Shown: piece by piece, positions 8,226-15,536 of the stretch
Layout of the letters: each line of letters opens with the position of its first letter
Position numbering within the stretch: the first letter of the stretch is position 1
Assembly: GCA_023458315.1 (NCBI GenBank)
Contig: JAEXAH010000148.1
Location: 1 to 36,888, forward strand
DNA from: Pseudomonadota bacterium
GTDB taxonomy: Bacteria > Pseudomonadota > Alphaproteobacteria > Rhodospirillales > Magnetospirillaceae
Length of the DNA stretch: 36,888 bases
Direction: 5' to 3'
Notes under the pieces: generated by a model
Databases searched by the model: none
What the model was told of the DNA's origin: nothing
The model's input: only the letters and a program-made list of their open reading frames with translations
Made by a program: the position numbers and the translations under genes

Positions 8226-9007
8226 TGCCCGGCGCTCCTCTTGCGCACGCCGCCCTGGGGCGCGTGATGTCCGATGACCAGTTCGCGCACCTTCTGATCG
8301 GCCATCACCGCCGAGGGCGGGCCGTCGGCGATGATCTCGCCGGAATAGAAGGCCAGAATGCGCGAGACGTAGCGTTCGACGATTTCCATGTCGTGTTCGA
8401 CAAACAGCACGGTGACGCCGTGGTGGCGGACGGCGGCCATGACGGTGTCCATCAGGCCGAACTTTTCTTCCACCGACACGCCCGAGGTGGGCTCGTCCAG
8501 CAACAGCATGCGCGGGTTGCCGATCAGCGCCATGGCGATGTCGATCAGCTTGCGCGCCCCCTGGGGCACGGCGCTGACCAGCGCGTCGCGCAGGTGGGGA
8601 ATGCCGAATTCCTCCAGGATGTCCTCGGCCTTGGCGATGCGGGTCGGCGTGCGGGTCGGTTGCAGGAACGACGGACGCGGACCTTCCGCCGCCACCAGGG
8701 CGGCGATCAGATTGTCCAGCACCGACAATTCCGGGAACAATTGCGCCACCTGGAACGAACGGGCCATGCCCATGCGGGTGATCTGGCGCGGCGCCTTGCC
8801 CAGGATGGATTGATGCTCGAACAGGATCTCGCCGGAACTGGGCGGCAGATAGCCCGTCACCATGTTGATGAACGTGGTCTTGCCCGCGCCGTTCGAGCCG
8901 ATGACGCCGACCACTTCGCCCAGGGTGATCTGGACGTTGATGTCCTTGGCCGCGATCACCGCGCCGAAGCTGCGGTTCAGGCCCTTGGTTTCCAGGATGA
9001 TGCTCAT
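8222..9007 (-). CDS. livG: Branched-chain amino acid-type ABC transporter ATPase LivG, with degenerate signature motif
   Basis: This 261-residue ATPase pairs with LivF. It has Walker A GSNGAGKTT, the LivG-typical GMARSFQVAQLFPELSVLDN segment, Walker B MLLLDEPTSGVS and H-loop LFVEHDMEIVERY. The ABC signature normally LSxGxQ is here VPQGARKLIDIAMAL: the leading LS is missing and the motif is clearly divergent, which could weaken ATP closure at one of the two sites. The length fits LivG. It overlaps livM and livF by ATGA at both ends, and the start codon at 9007 is set by that coupling. Confidence 0.87.
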   Translation of the reverse strand: MSIILETKGLNRSFGAVIAAKDINVQITLGEVVGVIGSNGAGKTTFINMVTGYLPPSSGEILFEHQSILGKAPRQITRMGMARSFQVAQLFPELSVLDNLIAALVAAEGPRPSFLQPTRTPTRIAKAEDILEEFGIPHLRDALVSAVPQGARKLIDIAMALIGNPRMLLLDEPTSGVSVEEKFGLMDTVMAAVRHHGVTVLFVEHDMEIVERYVSRILAFYSGEIIADGPPSAVMADQKVRELVIGHHAPQGGVRKRSAGQ

Positions 9008-9945
9008 GCCTTGGCCCTCTTGTCGCGCTGGATCAGGCTCCACAGCCCCTTGGGCAGGAAGATGATGATGGCCAGCAGAACCACGCCCAGAATCAGCTGC
9101 CAGGTGTGCGGGGTGAATTCGAGCGCGTAGGTGCGCACCACCGCGAACAGCACGGCGGCGATGAACGGCGCGGCAACATGGGTGATGCCGCCCAGCAGCG
9201 CGATGAACACGAACTCGCCCGAGGTGGTCCAGAACGCCATTTCCGGATCGACGTGACCGGTGGCGAAGGCGGTCAGCGCGCCACCCACCGCCGAGATGGC
9301 GGCGGCAACCAGATAATTGCCGTAGATCAGCCAGCGCGGCGACAGGCCCAGATATTCGACGCGGATCTCGTTCTCGCGGATCGCCTCGGAAATCTGGCCG
9401 ACGCCGGAATGCATGTAGAGATAGATCAACTGCGCGGCGATACCGGCGATGACCACGGTCAGCAGATAGCTGACCAGCTTTTGCTGCTGCGGGCCGGGCG
9501 CCCAGCCCAGATAGGTCTGCGCCGCCACGTTGAAGCCGTCGGTCGAGCCCAGCGCCTGATTCTTCACCAGCACGCCGAACAGGATCATGGACAGCGCCAG
9601 CGACAGCATGGCGAAAAAGATGTCGCGGTAACGGGTCATCAGCAGGCCCAGCACGGCGGCCACCGCCAGCGACACCACCACCGCCATGCCCAACTGGACG
9701 AAGGCGTCGGTGACGCCCATCAGGTTGCTGGCGATGCCGACGCCATAGCCGCCGATGCAGAAGAACAGGCCCTGGCCAAAGGACACCAGGCCGGAACGCA
9801 TCTGAATGACCACGCCCTGCACCACCAGGCCCTTGGCCAGGGCCAGCATCAGCAGGAAGGTCAGCCAATAGGGGGCGACGAAGCCGGCGGCGGCCAAAGC
9901 CACGGTGACGGCCAGCAACGCCCCTTGGGTCTTGTCGATCTTCAT
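9004..9945 (-). CDS. livM: Branched-chain amino acid-type ABC transporter permease LivM
   Basis: This 313-residue integral membrane protein has about eight to nine hydrophobic segments and the LivM family markers: GLVSFGQGLFFCIGGYGVGI (about residues 52-72), TRYRDIFFAMLSLALSMILFG (about 104-125), and the cytoplasmic coupling stretch AIRENEIRVEYLGLSPRW (about 193-210), which docks the ATPases. A C-terminal FLPKGLWSL is typical. It forms the heterodimeric channel with LivH and overlaps both neighbours by 1-4 nt. Confidence 0.9.
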   Translation of the reverse strand: MKIDKTQGALLAVTVALAAAGFVAPYWLTFLLMLALAKGLVVQGVVIQMRSGLVSFGQGLFFCIGGYGVGIASNLMGVTDAFVQLGMAVVVSLAVAAVLGLLMTRYRDIFFAMLSLALSMILFGVLVKNQALGSTDGFNVAAQTYLGWAPGPQQQKLVSYLLTVVIAGIAAQLIYLYMHSGVGQISEAIRENEIRVEYLGLSPRWLIYGNYLVAAAISAVGGALTAFATGHVDPEMAFWTTSGEFVFIALLGGITHVAAPFIAAVLFAVVRTYALEFTPHTWQLILGVVLLAIIIFLPKGLWSLIQRDKRAKA

Positions 9946-10844
9946 CAGATTTTCCTCGCCAGGGTGCGGCCGAACAGGCCCTGCGGCCGCACGGCCAGCA
10001 CGAGCGACATGACGCCGTAGATGACGAACAATTCGATTTCCGGGGCCAGATGCACGGCCGCCGCACGGGACAGGCCGACCAGCAGCGAGCCGACGATGGC
10101 GCCTTCGATGCTGCCCAGGCCGCCGACCACCACCACGGCGAAGGCCAGCACGATGACCTCGACGCCGATGCCGGGGGAAACCGAGATGGCGGGCGCGGTC
10201 AGCGCACCGGCCAGCGCACCCAGCACCGAGCCGACCACGAAGGTGGCGGCGAACATGGCGCGCACGTTGACGCCCATGGCGACGCTGATTTCACGGTCGT
10301 GGATCACGGCGCGCAGCAGCTTGCCCTTGTGGGTGCGGTTCAGCACCGCCCAGGCCACGGCGCCCACCACCACCGACACCGCCACGAGCATCAGGTCGTA
10401 ATTGGAGAACGCCAGCCCGCCCAACTCGGTGCGGCCCAGCAGCGAATAGGGCTGATAGGTGAAATAGGGATCGACGCCGAACACCAGCTTGGTGACGTCT
10501 TCCAGGATCAGCAGCAGGGCGTAGGTGACGATCACCATCAGAATCTCGTTCTGACGGTACAAAAAACGCAGCAGGCCCTGTTCGATCACCAGCCCGACCA
10601 GCAGGCCCGAGGCCACCGCCGCCAGGACCAGCAGCAGATAGGACCAGTACGGGCTGCCCTCGGCGCCGGTGAAGTACCAGCCCACCAGGGACGCGCCGCA
10701 ATAGGCGCCGATGGCGTAGAAGCTGCCATGCGCCATGTTCAGGATGCGCATGACGCCGTAGATGATGGTCAGTCCGGCCGCGACCAGAAACAGCCATGAC
10801 GAATACGTCAGGCCATCGATCAGGATGGCGATGAGGGTAGTCAT
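9945..10844 (-). CDS. livH: Branched-chain amino acid-type ABC transporter permease LivH
   Basis: This 299-residue permease has the LivH start pattern LIDGLTYSSWLFLVAAGLTIIYGVMRILNMAHGSFYAIGAY (a segment within residues about 8-48), the coupling region LRAVIHDREISVAMGVNV (about 187-204) and VVGGLGSIEGAIVGSLLVGL near the C-terminus (about 243-262). GGAG lies 7 nt before the ATG. It is separated from the upstream binding-protein gene by 147 nt that hold a REP-type double hairpin, a layout that often lets a binding protein be made in excess over membrane subunits. Confidence 0.9.
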   Translation of the reverse strand: MTTLIAILIDGLTYSSWLFLVAAGLTIIYGVMRILNMAHGSFYAIGAYCGASLVGWYFTGAEGSPYWSYLLLVLAAVASGLLVGLVIEQGLLRFLYRQNEILMVIVTYALLLILEDVTKLVFGVDPYFTYQPYSLLGRTELGGLAFSNYDLMLVAVSVVVGAVAWAVLNRTHKGKLLRAVIHDREISVAMGVNVRAMFAATFVVGSVLGALAGALTAPAISVSPGIGVEVIVLAFAVVVVGGLGSIEGAIVGSLLVGLSRAAAVHLAPEIELFVIYGVMSLVLAVRPQGLFGRTLARKI

Positions 10845-10885
10845 ACCGATGCTCCGAGGTGCTCAGGATGGGGCGCCCCCTTCCC

Positions 10886-10966
10886 CGTCATCGCCGGGCT
10901 TGACCCGGCGATCCACGTCACCCCATGCGGGGCCGGTGGATGCCCGGATCAAGTCCGGGCATGACG
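10886..10966. repeat. REP/BIME-like double palindrome, copy 1
   Basis: Two hairpins lie head to head. The first is TCGCCGGG-CTTGA-CCCGGCGA (8-bp stem), the second TGCCCGGA-TCAAG-TCCGGGCA (8-bp stem), and the outer ends CGTCAT and ATGACG are also inverted. The second hairpin read on the other strand resembles the first (loop CTTGA). A second copy lies at 14012-14122. It sits between the second binding-protein gene and livH inside the operon. Confidence 0.82.
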
Positions 10967-10991
10967 CAGGAAGAAGGTCGATGTCAGGCCC

Positions 10992-12287
10992 TTAGTTGCA
11001 CTTGGCGCCGGGGAAACCGGCCTTGATCCATTCCTGGGCGACCATGTTGTCCGGCGGCATCACGCATTCGCCGGAATAGGTCTTGAGGTTGGCCAGCGAC
11101 GCCTTGCCCGACTTCTTGTCGAACTGGTATTCGCCGTAGGTGATGTCCTGAAGGGCCTGGTGGCCGCCCGCGCGGCTCATGCGCACGGTGCCCGCCACGG
11201 ATTCGAAGGTCAGGCCCTTGAAGCCCGCCAGGATCTGGTCCTTGGTCGGCATCACGCCCGGCTTGCCCGCGCCCTTCTCGGCGGCGGCCTTCAGGCCCAG
11301 GATGGCCTGGGCCATCTTGCTGGTGGGATAGGTCGGGGTCAGTTCGGTCTTGGCGTTGTAAGCCTTGGTGAACCATTCCGACAGCGGGGTCTTGGGCTGC
11401 AACGCGCCGAACGGGCCGCGGGCGCCGACGATCAGGCCGTTGGGGGCCTGGCCCTTGAAGCGGTCAAGACCGGATTCGCCGGTGGTCAGGATGCCGGTGC
11501 GGCCGTCGAACAGGCCACGGGCCGAACCCTGCAACACCAGGGCTTCCATGTCGCCACCCCAGAAGGACGAATGCACCACGTCGGGCTTGGCCACCGACAG
11601 GGCCGAGATTTCGGCGCCGTACTGGCCCTGGAACAGCTTGGGGAATTGCTCGGCGGCGACCTTGGTGCCGGGCTTCAGCGCCAGCATGGTGGCCTTGAAG
11701 TCGGCCCAGGAATCCTGGCCCCAGGAATAGTTCTGGTTGACGCCCGCGATGCTGTCCACCTTGCGGCCGGTGTCGATCAGGTAGCGCGCGGCGGCGATGT
11801 TGTCGATGACCGCGTCGGGGCCGGTGCGGAAGACGTATTTGGGGTTCTTGTTCTCTTCGAACAGGCGCGAGGTGCCGCAATCGAAGAACACCGTCGGCAC
11901 GCCCAGTTCCTCGGCCACCGGCGACACCGCCAGGCAATCGCCGGACGAGATGTAGCCGATCACCGCGTCCACCTTCTGGCGCTCGACCAGATTGCGGAAC
12001 TCTTCCACCTGCTTGGTGGTTCCGCCGTTCTCGTCGATCACCACGGTCTCGATTTCCAGACCGTTGATGCCCTTGAGGCCATAGGGGGCCGGGACCTTGC
12101 CTTCGTTCAGGGCGTCAACCAGCACCTTGGCGCCGTTGACCGAGGGAACGCCGAACGGACCGGCGGCGCCGCCCGACAGGAAGGTGACGATGCCCAGGCG
12201 GAACTTGCCGTTTTCGGCGGCGAAGGCGCCGGTGCTGGCGGCGGTCAGCGCCAGGGCGGAAACCAGGGTCGCGGTGAGTTTCTTCAA
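10992..12287 (-). CDS. ABC transporter periplasmic substrate-binding protein (Leu/Ile/Val-binding family), second of two
   Basis: This is a type I periplasmic binding protein (431 residues from the chosen start). Its N-terminus is a clean signal peptide, KKLTATLVSALALTAASTGAFA, followed by the mature KFRLGIVTFLSGGAAGPFG strand seen in Peripla_BP_6 proteins, then IGYISSGDCLAVSPVAEE. I choose the TTG at 12287 because GGGAG lies 8 nt upstream of it. The ATG at 12302 has no Shine-Dalgarno, and its first codons would be the ribosome-binding site itself; automated annotation may still prefer it. It lies 18 nt downstream of another binding-protein gene and feeds LivHMGF. Ligand is unknown. Confidence 0.87.
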   Translation of the reverse strand: MKKLTATLVSALALTAASTGAFAAENGKFRLGIVTFLSGGAAGPFGVPSVNGAKVLVDALNEGKVPAPYGLKGINGLEIETVVIDENGGTTKQVEEFRNLVERQKVDAVIGYISSGDCLAVSPVAEELGVPTVFFDCGTSRLFEENKNPKYVFRTGPDAVIDNIAAARYLIDTGRKVDSIAGVNQNYSWGQDSWADFKATMLALKPGTKVAAEQFPKLFQGQYGAEISALSVAKPDVVHSSFWGGDMEALVLQGSARGLFDGRTGILTTGESGLDRFKGQAPNGLIVGARGPFGALQPKTPLSEWFTKAYNAKTELTPTYPTSKMAQAILGLKAAAEKGAGKPGVMPTKDQILAGFKGLTFESVAGTVRMSRAGGHQALQDITYGEYQFDKKSGKASLANLKTYSGECVMPPDNMVAQEWIKAGFPGAKCN

Positions 12288-12305
12288 GGCGGTTACTCCC
12301 ATTAC

Positions 12306-13646
12306 TTATGGATCATAGGCTGGTTCAGCCAGCATGGGGGGCACGGCCGCCGCCGCCCGGCGGCGCCGCACCAGATCGGGCGAAGGCTGCAACGCCTCGG
12401 CCGGATAGACGGTCCAATGGCCAAGGCTGACCTTGGCGGGGGGAAAACGGGTATCGGGCACCGGTTCGCCGATGGCCTGCATCTGCACCAATTGGTGGGT
12501 GCCCGGGTCCATGTACGAGACGAAGCCGTCCGGGTCCTCGGGCAGTTCCAGCCGCAGGTGCTCCAGCGCGTCCACCAGCGCCTCGGTGTCGGCCTGCGGC
12601 CCGGCGGCGCGCAGGGCGGCGGCCACCGCCAGGATGCCGGTATAGGCGCCCTCGGCGGCATAGGTCGGATAGCGGCCCTCGATGGCGTGGAAGCTTTCGA
12701 CGAAATCCCGGTTACGCGCGGTGTCGGGCCAGTTGTTGTGATGGCGGGCCGACAGGATCAGCCCCTTGGGCGCCTGCCCGTCCAGCGCGGTCAGGGTGTC
12801 GTAATTGCCGCCGGTGTCGAAATTGGCCAGCTTGGCCTCGCGCGTCAGGCCCGCCGACATGGATTGGCGCAGAAAGCCGATGAAATCGCCGCCCCACAGC
12901 GCCGCCACCACGATATCGGGCTTGGCCTTGCGCAACGCCGCGATGTGCACCGAGTAATCGGGCTCGTACAGCTTGGGCCACACCTGGGCGACCAACTGAT
13001 AGCGCACGCCAAGCTGGGCCAGGCTGCTTTCCAGATCCTGCCACGAGACATGGCCGTAATCGTAATCGGCGCCGACAAAGGCCAGCCGGGTCCAGCCTTC
13101 CTTTTTCTGAAGCTCGGCCAGATAGCGGGCGCCCGCCGCCATGGAGGTATGGGTGTCGTTGGAGACGCGGAAGTAATAGCGGTGGAAGCCCTCGACCGTC
13201 ATGCGCGACGAGGCATGGTCGGTGCCGACGAACACCACCTTGCGTCGCTGGGCCAGGGCGCTGACCGCCTGGGCCACGCCCGAACTGACCACGCCGCACA
13301 GCACCCGCGCGCCGTCGTGGCGGATGAAGCCGTCGGCGATGCGCACCGCATAGGACGCCTTGGAGCGGTCGTCTTCCACCAGGATGCGCAGGGCCGGGGC
13401 ATTGCCGCGCTTTTCCAGCTCGGCCAGCGCCACCCGCATGCCGCCGACGCTGTCGCGGCCATAGATGCCGCTGCGCCCGGTCATGGGGAACATGCAGCCG
13501 ATGGTCAACTGCGCCCGCTCGGCGCTGGCCCCCAGCTCGACGCGCGCCGACGCCGCCGTGGCCGACACCAGCACGGTGCCTGCCGCCAGCGCGGACACGA
13601 AGGCGCGGCCGGTGAACCCGGCCCGGGTGATCCTGTTGAAGCCCAT
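12306..13646 (-). CDS. ABC transporter substrate-binding protein (Leu/Ile/Val-binding family), first gene of the operon
   Basis: This 446-residue protein has a twin-basic N-terminus with hydrophobic stretch ending ATAASA near residue 36 (signal peptide), then the Peripla_BP_6 fold: IGCMFPMTGRSGIYGRDSVGG, VLCGVVSSGVAQAVSALA, YYFRVSNDTHTSMAAGARYL and VAALWGGDFIGFLRQSM. It resembles amide/urea-type binding proteins in layout. The ATG at 13646 has GGGAG 7 nt upstream; the frame is open further upstream, but that would enter the sigma-54 promoter. It is distinct from the following binding protein, so two receptors probably share one transporter. The C-terminal tail has RRRR followed by an Ala/Pro-rich stretch and may be disordered. 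Confidence 0.85.
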   Translation of the reverse strand: MGFNRITRAGFTGRAFVSALAAGTVLVSATAASARVELGASAERAQLTIGCMFPMTGRSGIYGRDSVGGMRVALAELEKRGNAPALRILVEDDRSKASYAVRIADGFIRHDGARVLCGVVSSGVAQAVSALAQRRKVVFVGTDHASSRMTVEGFHRYYFRVSNDTHTSMAAGARYLAELQKKEGWTRLAFVGADYDYGHVSWQDLESSLAQLGVRYQLVAQVWPKLYEPDYSVHIAALRKAKPDIVVAALWGGDFIGFLRQSMSAGLTREAKLANFDTGGNYDTLTALDGQAPKGLILSARHHNNWPDTARNRDFVESFHAIEGRYPTYAAEGAYTGILAVAAALRAAGPQADTEALVDALEHLRLELPEDPDGFVSYMDPGTHQLVQMQAIGEPVPDTRFPPAKVSLGHWTVYPAEALQPSPDLVRRRRAAAAVPPMLAEPAYDP

Positions 13647-13720
13647 CGCTTCTCTCCCATCGCTCCGCCGCGATTGCTGCCCCTTGCCGAGGTGGCGGCG
13701 GATTTGGTTGCTGAAGGAAT

Positions 13721-13736
13721 GGCAAGGGGCGTGCCA
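13721..13736 (-). promoter_or_regulatory. Sigma-54 (-24/-12) promoter for the binding protein-liv-adh-gabD operon
   Basis: On the minus strand the sequence is TGGCACG-CCCC-TTGCC, matching the established RpoN consensus TGGCACG-N4-TTGC at every defined position. It reads toward the first binding-protein gene; the expected start site is near 13710, leaving about 65 nt of leader before the ATG at 13646. An NtrC-type activator gene lies immediately upstream on the same strand. Confidence 0.85.
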
Positions 13737-13813
13737 CATGGGCACTTAATCCGCTGAATGGCGGTTTTCCTTATCTGAATGGGCAGAAATACCCCTACTC
13801 CTTCAGGCAGTAG

Positions 13814-13861
13814 GAGCGGAATCCGCTCATGCGCGCGCGGGGGGCCGAGCGGATTCCGCTC
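13814..13861. promoter_or_regulatory. Paired 15-bp palindromes, candidate enhancer sites for the sigma-54 activator
   Basis: GAGCGGAATCCGCTC (13814-13828) and GAGCGGATTCCGCTC (13847-13861) are each perfect palindromes around one central base and are exact reverse complements of each other. Their centres are 33 bp apart, about three helical turns, and lie roughly 110 and 145 bp upstream of the predicted sigma-54 start site, where bacterial enhancer-binding proteins usually sit. A partial copy, AATCCGCT, is at 13748-13755. The cognate protein is presumably the response regulator encoded at 14205-15536; that link is inferred from proximity. Confidence 0.7.
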
Positions 13862-13969
13862 AAACCCTCCTGCCCCCCCGATATGGGCGTCAGGGGTGGA
13901 TTTGATCCAGCGATGGACGGTTTAAAAGGTGATGCGCCTTGCAATCAGCGCCCGAGTGGGCGGGGCGAT

Positions 13970-14184
13970 CCAGCCGTAACACGGAGAGGATGGATGGTTT
14001 TCCCTCCCCTCCGTCATCGCCGGGCTTGACCCGGCGATCCATGCAGCTCTGTCAGAAAAGATTTTTAAAACAATCCCCTGGGCGGCACCGCGTGGATGCC
14101 CGTGTCAAGCACGGGCATGACGGAAGACATGAGCGATCATCCGTGCCCATCCCACCCATTCGTGTTCATCCGTGTTACGGCTGG
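13970..14184. repeat. 215-bp segment bounded by a 16-bp inverted repeat, possibly a MITE-like element
   Basis: CCAGCCGTAACACGGA (13970-13985) and its exact reverse complement TCCGTGTTACGGCTGG (14169-14184) bound an interior made of a REP-like element (14012-14122) and a run of short CATCCGTG/CGTGTTCATCCGTG-type repeats (14138-14175). There is no open reading frame of interest and no obvious target-site duplication at the edges. With 13747-13969 it fills the long noncoding gap between the activator gene and the operon it probably controls. Confidence 0.6.
14012..14122. repeat. REP/BIME-like double palindrome, copy 2
   Basis: This has the same architecture as 10886-10966. The first hairpin TCGCCGGG-CTTGA-CCCGGCGA is identical. 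The second is TGCCCGTG-TCAAG-CACGGGCA: relative to copy 1 two stem positions changed on both arms, so pairing is preserved. The outer CGTCAT and ATGACG ends are kept; the spacer between hairpins is unrelated and AT-richer (GATTTTTAAAACAAT). Confidence 0.8.
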
Positions 14185-14204
14185 CTCACTCCGCCTGCAC
14201 TGTG

Positions 14205-15536
14205 TCAATCCAGCCCCAGCCGTTGCAGACGGCGCTTGAGGGCGTGGCGGGAGATGCCCAGGATTTCGGCGGCGCGGCCCTTGTGGCCCTCGGCCTGGGA
14301 CAAGGCGCTTTCCAGCAGATCGCGTTCGGCGTCGGCCAGGGTATCGACGATGGTCGGCGGACCGTTCGCGCGGGCGCCGGTCATTTCCGGCGGCAAATCG
14401 GCGGGTGTTATCTCGCGGCCCGGCATCAGGATGGTCAGCCGCTCCACCAGATTTTTCAGTTCGCGCACGTTGCCCGGCCAGGAATGGGCCGACAGACAGG
14501 CCCGTGCCTCGGTGGAAAAGGTGATGGCGGCGCAGCCTTCCTCACGCGCGTAGCGGGCGGCGAAATGGTCGGCCAGCAGGGCGACGTCGCCGATGCGGGC
14601 GCGCAGCGGCGGCACCCGCACCTGGATGACGTTCAGGCGGTAGAACAGATCCTCGCGGAAGCGCCCGGCCTTGACCTCTTCGGCCAGATCGCGGTTGGTG
14701 GCGGCCACCACCCGCACGTCGGCGGTGCGCGCCTGGGCACCGCCGACCGAGCGGTAGCTGCCGTTTTCCAGGAAGTGCAGCAGCTTGGCCTGCAAGGCCA
14801 GCGGCAATTCGCCGATCTCGTCCAGGAACAGGGTGCCGCCATGGGCCAGGGTGACAAGACCCACCCGCTTTTCATGGGCGCCGGTATAGGCGCCCTTTTC
14901 CGCACCGAACAATTCCGCCTCGACCAGTTGTTCGGGCAGCGAGGCGCAATTGATTTCGATGAACGGATGCTTGGCGCGTGCGCTGCCGGAATGGATGGCG
15001 CGGGCCACCAGCGCCTTGCCGGTGCCGGATTCGCCCAGGATCAGCACGCGGCCCGACGAACTGGCGGCGACGCGGGCCACCAGCGCCGACAGATCGCGCA
15101 TGTCGGGCGATTGGCCGACCAGGGCGCCGTCGCCCAGCGCCGTCTGGCGGTGGAAGTCGATTTCCTCGGCCATGCGCTGGCGGTCCAGGGTGGCCGACAG
15201 CACATGCAGCAATTCGTCCAGTTCGAACGGCTTGGACAGGTAATCCACGGCGCCGTTCTTGACCGCCCGCACCGCCTCGCGCGTGTCGCCATGGGCCGAG
15301 ATCATCACCACCGGCAAATGGGGATGCTTGCGCCGCAGGATGTCCAGCACCTCCTGCCCCGACATGTCGGGCAGGCGCAGATCGAGCATCACCACCGCCG
15401 GGGCCAGCCGCGCAGCCGCCGCCACGCCGTCGGCGCCGGTGTGGACGCCGTGCACCTCGTAGCCCTCGCCGCGCAGGGCGAAGGACAGGGAACGCACCAG
15501 GGCTTCCTCGTCGTCGATGATCAGCACCAGACTCAT
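14205..15536 (-). CDS. NtrC-family sigma-54-dependent response regulator
   Basis: This 443-residue protein has three domains. The receiver (1-120) carries acidic pocket DDE at 8-10, phospho-acceptor Asp52 in MLDLRLPD, and the Lys in LSKPFEL. The AAA+ sigma-54 interaction domain (about 140-370) carries Walker A GESGTGKA, sigma-54 loop GAYTGA, Walker B TLFLDEIGEL, sensor AATNRD and an R-finger region FREDLFYRLNV. A Fis-type HTH (about 400-443) carries GHKGRAAEILGISRHALKRRLQRLGL. Two variants stand out: GKA instead of the usual GKE, and Tyr for Phe in GAFTGA (a known tolerated variant). It overlaps the kinase stop by ATGA. The adjacent sigma-54 promoter and twin palindromes at 13721-13861 are its most likely target. 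Confidence 0.92.
   Translation of the reverse strand: MSLVLIIDDEEALVRSLSFALRGEGYEVHGVHTGADGVAAAARLAPAVVMLDLRLPDMSGQEVLDILRRKHPHLPVVMISAHGDTREAVRAVKNGAVDYLSKPFELDELLHVLSATLDRQRMAEEIDFHRQTALGDGALVGQSPDMRDLSALVARVAASSSGRVLILGESGTGKALVARAIHSGSARAKHPFIEINCASLPEQLVEAELFGAEKGAYTGAHEKRVGLVTLAHGGTLFLDEIGELPLALQAKLLHFLENGSYRSVGGAQARTADVRVVAATNRDLAEEVKAGRFREDLFYRLNVIQVRVPPLRARIGDVALLADHFAARYAREEGCAAITFSTEARACLSAHSWPGNVRELKNLVERLTILMPGREITPADLPPEMTGARANGPPTIVDTLADAERDLLESALSQAEGHKGRAAEILGISRHALKRRLQRLGLD

Noticed and set aside
13737..13813. Possible IHF site between the enhancer palindromes and the sigma-54 promoter.
   Set aside because: I found no convincing match to WATCAANNNNTTR there.
13791..13816. 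CCTACT-N9-AGTAGG inverted repeat next to the enhancer palindromes.
   Set aside because: The stem is only 6 bp with a 9-nt loop and has no context of its own; it may be chance.
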